Shown: positions 57,203 to 64,000 of the stretch, piece after piece
How the letters are laid out: every line of letters begins with the position of its first letter
Position numbering within the stretch: the stretch's first letter is position 1
The notes under the pieces: model-generated
Told to the model about the DNA's origin: nothing
Seen by the model: the letters and a program-made list of their open reading frames with translations, nothing else
Databases searched by the model: none
Origin: Thozetella sp. PMI_491
Lineage: Eukaryota; Ascomycota; Sordariomycetes; Chaetosphaeriales; Chaetosphaeriaceae
Assembly: GCA_021432635.1 (NCBI GenBank)
Contig: MU270037.1
Coordinates: 640,047-704,046, forward strand
DNA length: 64,000 bases
Direction of reading: 5' to 3'
Program-made: the position numbers and the translations under genes

Positions 57203-57541
57203 ATTCGCCGACGAAGACAAAAATGGGGGGGAATACTGGGATGGGACGGAGTCGACTAGATGCATCCGCATGGTTCTGCACCCTACGAAGCGTTTCTGGA
57301 CCGCCTTGTGGCATAATGGAGTTCTTGGTTTGACTTCGGAAATGGATCTGAACTGCGACTGAGAAAACAAGCGGAGGAAGGGGCAGATATCCACCCACAA
57401 TCGACGACAATAGACCAACGCGTGTCCGGCTGGCTTTCAACCTCTTTGCGTGCGTGATGTCGCTTTGGGAGGAGGACGGGGCCAGCATGGAGAAACAGTG
57501 AACCCATTCGGCAGCAGTTCCAGCAGCCTAGACGTACCCGG

Positions 57542-57579
<38 letters not shown>

Positions 57580-58190
57580 TGCGTGAGGGCAAGTAGAGAA
57601 CTCCCTTTGGGTTGGAATCATGTCCTTGCACGTCCGCATTCTATGTTTTGCCCGGGGCGGCGTGTTCAGGAACCTACTTCGTGATGTCTTTGCTCCCCAG
57701 CCTCCGCACTCCTTGACGGGCTTCAATGCCTTAGTATCCCGCAGACTTAAAAGCCAAGCCTACTTTGGTCCCATAGCTTGCTAGCCATTTTTCATGGCTT
57801 CCTCTCGGCAGGTTGATATACAACCCATCGCAAACGTCCCTAAGTATAGAGCATAGCGGAGGACCAGGACGCGGCGCTTTTCATGACAGGGGAAGTCCCA
57901 GGGCCTCTATTATTGTCTCGTATCTTGCTATTAGTACAGGATCTAAAGACAACAAGAGAAGAAGAGAGGAGATCAGTGAGCCTAGAAGTTCTGATGTACA
58001 AGTGGCCGGCTCCAGAGACGCTGTGTCTCAAATACATATCCCGCCATGCAATCCGGCAAGTCCGTTGTACACTTTTACAAACTCCGTGCAACCCGCCTTC
58101 TCCGTAGAATAAGCCACCAGGTCCACGTCGTGTGCCTCCCCTTCCACGCCAGCTTCGATGCATTATGCCTTCCGTCCAGCAAGCAGCTGC
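57203..58190. other. Convergent 3' intergenic region
   Basis: It lies between uS14 (+) and mitochondrial EF-Tu (-) stops. It holds an 18-copy TG microsatellite (57543-57578) and no gene I can support. Confidence 0.5.
57543..57578. repeat. (TG)18 microsatellite
   Basis: Uninterrupted run of 18 TG dinucleotides in a convergent intergenic region; likely length-polymorphic. Confidence 0.95.
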
Positions 58191-59644
58191 TTACTGGATG
58201 ATGCGGGTAACCAGACCAGTGGCGACGGTCCTGCCACCCTCGCGAATGTTGACACGCTGTCCAGCTTCAACAGCGACGGGTTGGTAGAGCGAGGCTACCA
58301 TCTCAATGTTGTCACCAGGCATGACCATCTTGTTGGCGGCGTCCTCGGTGCCCTCTGGGAAGTGGAGAGAGCAAGACTCGTCGGCGGTGCGGATGTACAT
58401 CTGAGGGCGGTAGTTCTCCATAAAGCCAGTGTGGCGGCCACCTTCCTCCTTGCTGAGGACGTACAGGGAGACCAGGAACTTCTGGTGAGCCTTAACGGTG
58501 CCGGGGGCCGCGACAACCATACCACGGTGGACGTCCTCGCGGCGAATGCCACGGAGGAGGAGACCCGAGTTGTCGCCGGCCTGGGCCTCATCACACGACT
58601 TCTTGAAGGTCTCAATGTCGGTGACCTTGGTCTTGATGATCTCGCCCTTGCCAATCAGCTCAACCTCGCTGTCCTTCTTGAGGATACCGCGCTGGACACG
58701 GCCCGAGGCTACGGTTCCACGGCCAGCGATGGAGAAGACGTCCTCGACGGACATGAGGAAGGGCTTGTCGAGGTCGCGCTCAGGCGTGGGAATCCATTCA
58801 TCCACCGCCTTCATCAGCTCGTCGATCTTGGACTCGCCAATCTCGGGCCGCTTGCCTTCGAGAGCGCAAAGGGCCGAACCCATGACGACGGGGGTCTCGT
58901 CGCCGTCGAAGCCGTACGACGTAAGCAGCTCGCGCATCTCCATCTCGACAAGCTCCAACATCTCGGGGTCCTCGAGCGCATCCACCTTGTTGACGAAGAC
59001 GACGATGCGCTGAATGCCGATCTGGCGGGCGAGCAGCAAGTGCTCACGGGTCTGCGGCATCTGACCGTCGGAGGCGGCCACGACAATGATGGCGCCATCC
59101 ATGTTGGCGGCACCGGTGATCATGTTCTTGATGTAATCGGCGTGGCCGGGGCAGTCGACGTGCGAGTAGTGGCGGTTCTCGGTCGCATACTCAATGTGCG
59201 CCGTGGAGATGGTGATACCACGCTTCCGCTCCTCGGGAGCCTTGTCAATGGAGCCATAGTCAAGGAAGTTGGCCATGCCCTTCTCGGCTTGCCTCTTGGT
59301 GATGGCCGCAGACAGCGTCGTCTAATAGGTTTGCGCGTTAGCTGCGGTTCGAGAGCTTCTTGGGTTCCGAGGGAAGGAGGCACCTTTCCGTGGTCAACAT
59401 GGCCAATCGTGCCTGCGGGAGCATCTCATCAGCACATCCGTATTCCCAATGGGCAGGGGCATCGCATTCCCATACCAATGTTCACGTGCGGCTTGGTCCT
59501 CTCGAAGACGGCATAGGACCGCGCCAGGTTGAGCACCGGCGACCTTGACTGGCGCTGAAGGTTGACGAGAGGGCTGGACGGGGCGCGGAAGCCCAGGCGG
59601 GCGACACGCAGGAATGGCGCAACTGTCCTTAGGGCAGAAGGCAT
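58191..59644 (-). CDS. TUF1: Mitochondrial translation elongation factor Tu
   Basis: GTPase that brings aminoacyl-tRNA to the mitochondrial ribosome. Three exons on the minus strand, 59644-59476, 59412-59384 (29 nt) and 59321-58191, encode 442 aa. The start at 59644 gives an Arg-rich, acid-poor mitochondrial presequence ([20 protein letters not shown]) before the mature [20 protein letters not shown]. The tiny middle exon encodes most of the G1 loop GHVDHGKT (residues 60-67). The other GTPase motifs are RGITI (G2), DCPGH (G3), NKVD (G4) and SAL (G5). Domains II and III are complete, ending LVTRIIQ. Donors are GTATGG and GTGCCT, acceptors CGCAG and TTAG. An upstream Met 24 nt earlier in frame (59668) is possible but lacks presequence character. 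A reverse CCAAT box lies at 59896-59900. Confidence 0.95.
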
Positions 59645-62600
59645 GATGTCTGATGGGTGTGCGAACAAGAAAACAGAAGGGAAAGAAGGAGCGAAGTCAG
59701 TGGAAAATGAGAGAGTTCAAAAAAGGGTCCCCTGGAGGAGCTCCTAGTCGGTCGAGCGAAAATTTGGCTGCTAAAATTTCGGGACCTTCGAGCTGGGCAC
59801 GCACAGGCCACTATGCAGCTCAAGCGGGTCCCGTTCTAGAGACAAACGACTACGACGGGAAGCAAGCTGTTTCTCACGCTTTTATGCGCGCTCTCATTGG
59901 TTCGTCACTCCGCCATGAGAATGGCCTGATGGCCCCACTGGTAGACCTCGAACCAGATCTTGGGGCTTGGGGCTTGGGGCTTGGGTGTTTCCTTCATCTT
60001 GCCCAGAAGATTCCAAGAAGATCAGAGGATCATTAATAGCTAGCATGGGTGGTACAAGCCAATGTTGCCGAGTAAACGATCGCAGTACAAGCTTTTCTGC
60101 CCAGCACCCGAGGACCGGGAAAGAAGACGCAGCACTACACCCTGGCCCGGGCATGCTGCTGTTGCTACATATTGTGCTTACCCAGGGCCAACTGCCAGCC
60201 CACTTCCAGTGTGGGCCATTTCCGTATATATGGATAGGGCATCCGCGATAACTTTCGTCTCCCTGGTGGATAGCACGCAGGATACTCGCTCGAGTTGCTT
60301 CGGGGGCGGGAAGAGGGGGTTCGAGACAGAGCCAGGCATTTCGGCCCGGAGGACTCGCATGTACGATGTGCTTCATAGGAGATGTGGGAAACGGCGCACA
60401 GATCTGGCCAGCATCCTCCATTGAGCTCCCCGGAAGCTACTAAGTGTCCGCGCCGGGCAATGGCGGCATAGCTCCTGGACGACTGCCTATTCACCATTGC
60501 ACATCGAACTTGATGCTCGACCAAATCAATGAAGCACATAGTCGCTTAGGCTCCCGAGAGGACGACTCCGTAGCTCCAGCCCCATGGCAGAGTTGAGTCG
60601 AATGGAAGTCATCGCGTACCGTTAGCCACTTTACAGCTCCCCACATGGCTCCAGGTAAGGTCGTCATGATTGTAGCATCCACATGGCTTGTTCTAGAAAC
60701 TAGAATGCTGTAACTTGTTCTTTGAGGAGGCACGAGTCAAGCTCAAGCTTGTAAAAGGTTGCTGGTAGCTTGGCTGATGTCCGATGAGATAATGCCTCGC
60801 GCTCATCCCATCGATCGATCGCCTAGCAGTGCTTTCGAGGAATAACCGCTTGTTAGAGGCCACCTGCCCCTGATTTCACTCAGGTTGGAGTTGGGGAGAA
60901 ATAGCGCAGCGAGATTGGTCCTTTTTCGAGAGCCAGCCACCTGGGTATTCTAGGAAAGTGATCCTCTCCCGGAACCTTTATCGTCCGTCACGAGAGGGGA
61001 AGCTGACCAGCTTTGCGGCTCGCGAAGCCAGAAGCCATTGCTATGTTGTGGAAACGTGTCAATCGTGAGGTGAATCTTCGGGCGCGATCTCGACTCGTTC
61101 GGTGACAGATCCGGGATGTAAGGCGTGTGCAGCGAAGATACCCTGCGTAGAAACCGAAGCGGAGGCCTGTGGAAGGTCGTTGACTCGATGGAAACGTATC
61201 CCATCTAACAATTGGCACTCGGACAGAAGGTGAGTGGTTTTCCCTTTCCAGGAATACATAACCTCCATGGTATCCAGATGTGGCTAGGCACAACATCCGC
61301 ATCGGCGCTGGCGGGGAGGAGGAAGGTATCACCACGTTGTCCATTAGCTTCTAGCCTTCCTGATGGTCTCGGACGGCGCGCATTTATGATGGTAGATTGC
61401 GAGGCTCTGACGCTCACGCAGCAGTTGGTTGATCTGCTGATTCGGCTGGGTGCGGCTTCAGCTTGACACGAAGCGGCGTTGCTGTGCCATTCGCACACTG
61501 CACGTATCTCTCACACACGTACAGGCAGTAGATGGTCACTGCCGCCTGGGCATTACTGCCCGTCGCCAACCACCTCAGGAACATGGCACTAGACGGTACA
61601 GCACAGAATCTTTGACGGCTCGAAGGACGTAGGGGTTTGGGAAGGGGTGGGCAAGCGGAAAACAGATCGGAAAGCTGACAGGCTACGGGAAGGCTGTGTG
61701 GTGAGAAGCAGGTATTATCTCACCAAATCTACTACAGCGCTAGAGGGGAAGATCAATGGGCCACTGCCCCAACCACGATATAAAAAAATCATAGCTCGGA
61801 ACAGCACTGAGAAGGGGGGGAGGGGGGCTCGAGTCCGTGTCCTGAAGAGAGGGCTACCTGACCGCGAGACAGGATGAGTTGGGACGGAGCAGCCAAAGGC
61901 ATTGCCGCGATCGACTAACCCAAAATCTTCTCGAATACAGAACAATGCTTTTGTTGCTATTCTTGCGCCTCTAGGGGGGCGAAGAGTGGAGGAAACAAGA
62001 GTCAAAAGTGGCTCCTCCTCAGGGGAACAGAGAAAGAGACGGAGCGCGATGGCGGAGGCTGTCTAGTGTCAAACAGTCGGAACAGCTCTCGGCATCCTTG
62101 GCAGTGCCGAAATTTCTTGGCCTTGCTTCACATGGACTTGATCCGACACTTCCCACAGGGCAAACCGCGCACGCTCCAGAGAAGATAGATCTGCCTTGGC
62201 AAAGGCTTCATCTTAATTAAACCAAGGGGGGGCGGTGGGAAGGATGAGATTTGCAAGAACACGACGCTCAGGTCTGCGATTGAGGAGAATTGCAGGTCCA
62301 ACCGCCGTGAACCCTGGCAACTAGCTGGCATGCTCCCCTGTGGCGGACTGGGCCAGGTATGGATGCTACTGCGGTATTATACGCCTGCGCGTAGCAGCGG
62401 TAGTACGCGGCCAAGAGCCACAGTAGCAGTGCCAAGCACGTGCCATTCGGGGTGTATGTACTGAGTCGAGTATAGGGTGTCACAGAAGCGCCCCCGTGCT
62501 CCGGTGGACGATGATACGCCCGTGGAGAGAAACAACTACGGTGGGGCTGTTTGACGGCGGTGGACAAGTGACGGGCGTTTTGCTTGTGGCAAGCCCCGAA

Positions 62601-64000
62601 GTCTCGGCATCCGCGCCAGGCTAGAGTCTAGACTCCCTCCTCCAGTGGTTCCTGGGGAGGGGGATGGGGAAAGTCAAATGCCCACTCGGGGGGCAGTGGA
62701 GGCCAGTGGTCCAGGCACGTCCGGAGTAGCAGCTTGGCCCTTAGTTGTTAGCCAAGACGCTATCTTTGGGTTCTACCAGCCGTTGCGAGACGCCGTCCAT
62801 CTCATCAGCGCCGTCGCGGCATGGCTTCCCAACCTTGGCAACTCAAGATAAGCTTCGCCAATGTCGATGCCAATGGTTCTGTCATGCATGCATTGTCTGT
62901 TCGTTGCACGACATAGCGGGTGGCTAACACGCAGGCGAAGCTTTTCCAGGCCGCCCGTGATTGCCAACGGTTCTGTGGAGGATCCCAGAGATGGACCGAC
63001 GACTGTGCCTTTTTTTGTTTTTTGAGTTCCCGTCCCTCGCCACCACCCGTCCGTCGTCCGTGATATGCACGTTTCTTCCTTCCGCTGCTGTTGCTGCTGC
63101 CGCTAGCCCGATCGACTACCCGTGTCCCGCCTATTTTGCCGGGTGTCGTCGGGCCTTGTTCTTTTTGGGGCCTTTCGACCATTGTTGCCATGCCGGATGG
63201 CAGGTCCAACCGCCCGGACTAGGCTCGGGTTCGGCCCCGTCGCCCTCGTCGGCGTAGCTTGAAATTTGGCCGCCGCCAGCGTGACAGGGGTTGGGTACGT
63301 GCCTGACAGCGCCCCCCGGCGAGAGATTCACACGCAGAAACATAGGAGTCGATATCGCAAGTGACGCCTGACTCTCTCTCCCCTTCCCTCGGAGGCGACC
63401 GAGGATGCCGGGACGCGTCCCAAGGGCGATCCCGTCGTGATCCCCCCCAGCTTCAGCCTCGGCAGCCGCGACCGGCCATTGGGCGACGGCCTTGGCAGGG
63501 GATTGGGCCCCATGCTCGCCCCCAGCAAACAACAGGGTCCAATTGGGGGTCGGCGACAAGAGCCCCAGCCTCGAGTGCTGAACTGCCGCCGGTACCTCCT
63601 CTTGGCTGCGCTTTGAGGCTCTTGGCAAGGTATCAAGTGTGCTTGACCCACTTTGCACATCAGTCCAATAGCTCCCTCACCGTTACCATACCAGCGGCCC
63701 TTCGGTGCCCTTCGCAGCCAGCCAACCATGGCGTCTCAGCACCTGGCCCGCCGCCGCATTGGGCCTCATGTCCAGCCTTGGCTTTCTTGGCCCATACTTC
63801 AGCCAAGGAATTTGATGCGGCCGTTCGAAACAGCGAGTGCCCATCTCGCGCATCGTCCACCGCGTGGGAGCACCACCCGCCGGACAGCCTAGGCCACCAC
63901 TTCCTCCACCTCCTCCCCCCAAGCTCTCCTGGTGGCCCAGCTCCACGCCCTCCCTCTCCATTGGCCGCTGGATGGCTAGTGTCACCCACGTTTCAACCGC
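59645..64000. other. Terminal gene-free region
   Basis: About 4.4 kb without a supportable gene. The first few hundred bases are the EF-Tu promoter (reverse CCAAT at 59896-59900). A G-rich tandem (CTTGGGG)x4 lies at 59959-59985. ORFs up to 175 codons are present on both strands but show random composition and overlap. Confidence 0.5.
59959..59985 (+). repeat. (CTTGGGG)x4 tandem, G-quadruplex candidate
   Basis: Three full CTTGGGG units and a fourth ending in GGG, giving four G-runs with CTT loops. It lies about 315 bp upstream of the EF-Tu start, on the strand opposite to transcription. Confidence 0.8.

Noticed and set aside
58158-59516. 452-codon plus-strand ORF
   Set aside because: It is fully antisense to mitochondrial EF-Tu, whose GTPase motifs are on the minus strand. 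Highly biased codon use in EF-Tu creates this long shadow.
1-64000. Dispersed 5S rRNA, tRNA genes, CRISPR arrays, LTR or DNA transposons
   Set aside because: I looked by eye for internal-promoter boxes, 5S signature words, regularly spaced repeats, long terminal repeats and transposase or polymerase motifs and found none I could support. A profile search would be more sensitive.

Overview
The window is nuclear DNA from a filamentous ascomycete, most likely a Sordariomycete of the Sordariales type. The evidence is short introns (about 50-110 bp) with CTAAC-like branch points, GC-rich and strongly GC3-biased coding sequence that throws long antisense shadow ORFs, Zn2Cys6 regulators with long gene-free upstream regions, and protein families such as a Kre2/Ktr mannosyltransferase, Rit1, Tul1/Dsc1 and a KDEL-ended two-thioredoxin PDI. 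I see no prokaryotic, viral, CRISPR, rRNA or tRNA feature.

Layout. 1-7106 is gene-free GC-rich DNA upstream of a Zn2Cys6 regulator (7107-10080). After about 3 kb without genes comes a compact stretch: a WDR83/MORG1-like WD40 protein (13069-14184, +), a GT15 mannosyltransferase (14890-16333, -), a gamma-tubulin complex protein of GCP5 type (16933-19711, +) and the spliceosome factor Yju2 (20125-21116, +). 21.1-28.5 kb is gene-poor, with one probable small protein (21842-22087, -). Then come an MFS sugar transporter (28583-30408, +), a five-exon ribosomal protein eL43 gene too fragmented to show as an ORF (31081-31584, -), a secreted DUF6454-like protein (32337-33439, +), a Sis1-type J-protein (34488-35883, +), a HAD phosphatase (38626-39538, +) and the initiator-tRNA modifying enzyme Rit1 (39701-41204, -). 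41.2-47.3 kb is a second gene-free block containing an 83-nt C homopolymer, and it precedes a second Zn2Cys6 regulator (47332-49581, +). The right side holds the Golgi/endosomal RING E3 Tul1/Dsc1 (51047-53677, -), a three-exon HSBP1 homologue (54144-54491, +), the ER PDI (55000-56259, -), ribosomal protein uS14/S29 (56877-57202, +) and mitochondrial EF-Tu (58191-59644, -). From 59.7 kb to the end I find no gene.

The genes do not form a biosynthetic cluster. They are mainly housekeeping: translation (eL43, uS14, EF-Tu, Rit1), protein folding and quality control (Sis1, HSBP1, PDI, Tul1), RNA splicing (Yju2, possibly WDR83), the secretory pathway (mannosyltransferase, PDI, Tul1) and the cytoskeleton (GCP5). 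Several sit head to head over shared promoters: mannosyltransferase/GCP5, eL43/DUF6454, Tul1/HSBP1 and PDI/uS14.

The most notable gene-level observations are two apparent GC-AG introns, in eL43 and HSBP1. In eL43, removing a 54-nt GC-AG intron restores the first zinc-binding CxxC and the exact 92-residue family length. There are also tiny coding exons in uS14 (His-Arg-stop) and probably in the HAD gene (Met-Gly-Lys). Outside genes, repeated long C/G homopolymers and a perfect 16-bp hairpin stand out. All exon models were made by eye and have not been tested against transcripts.
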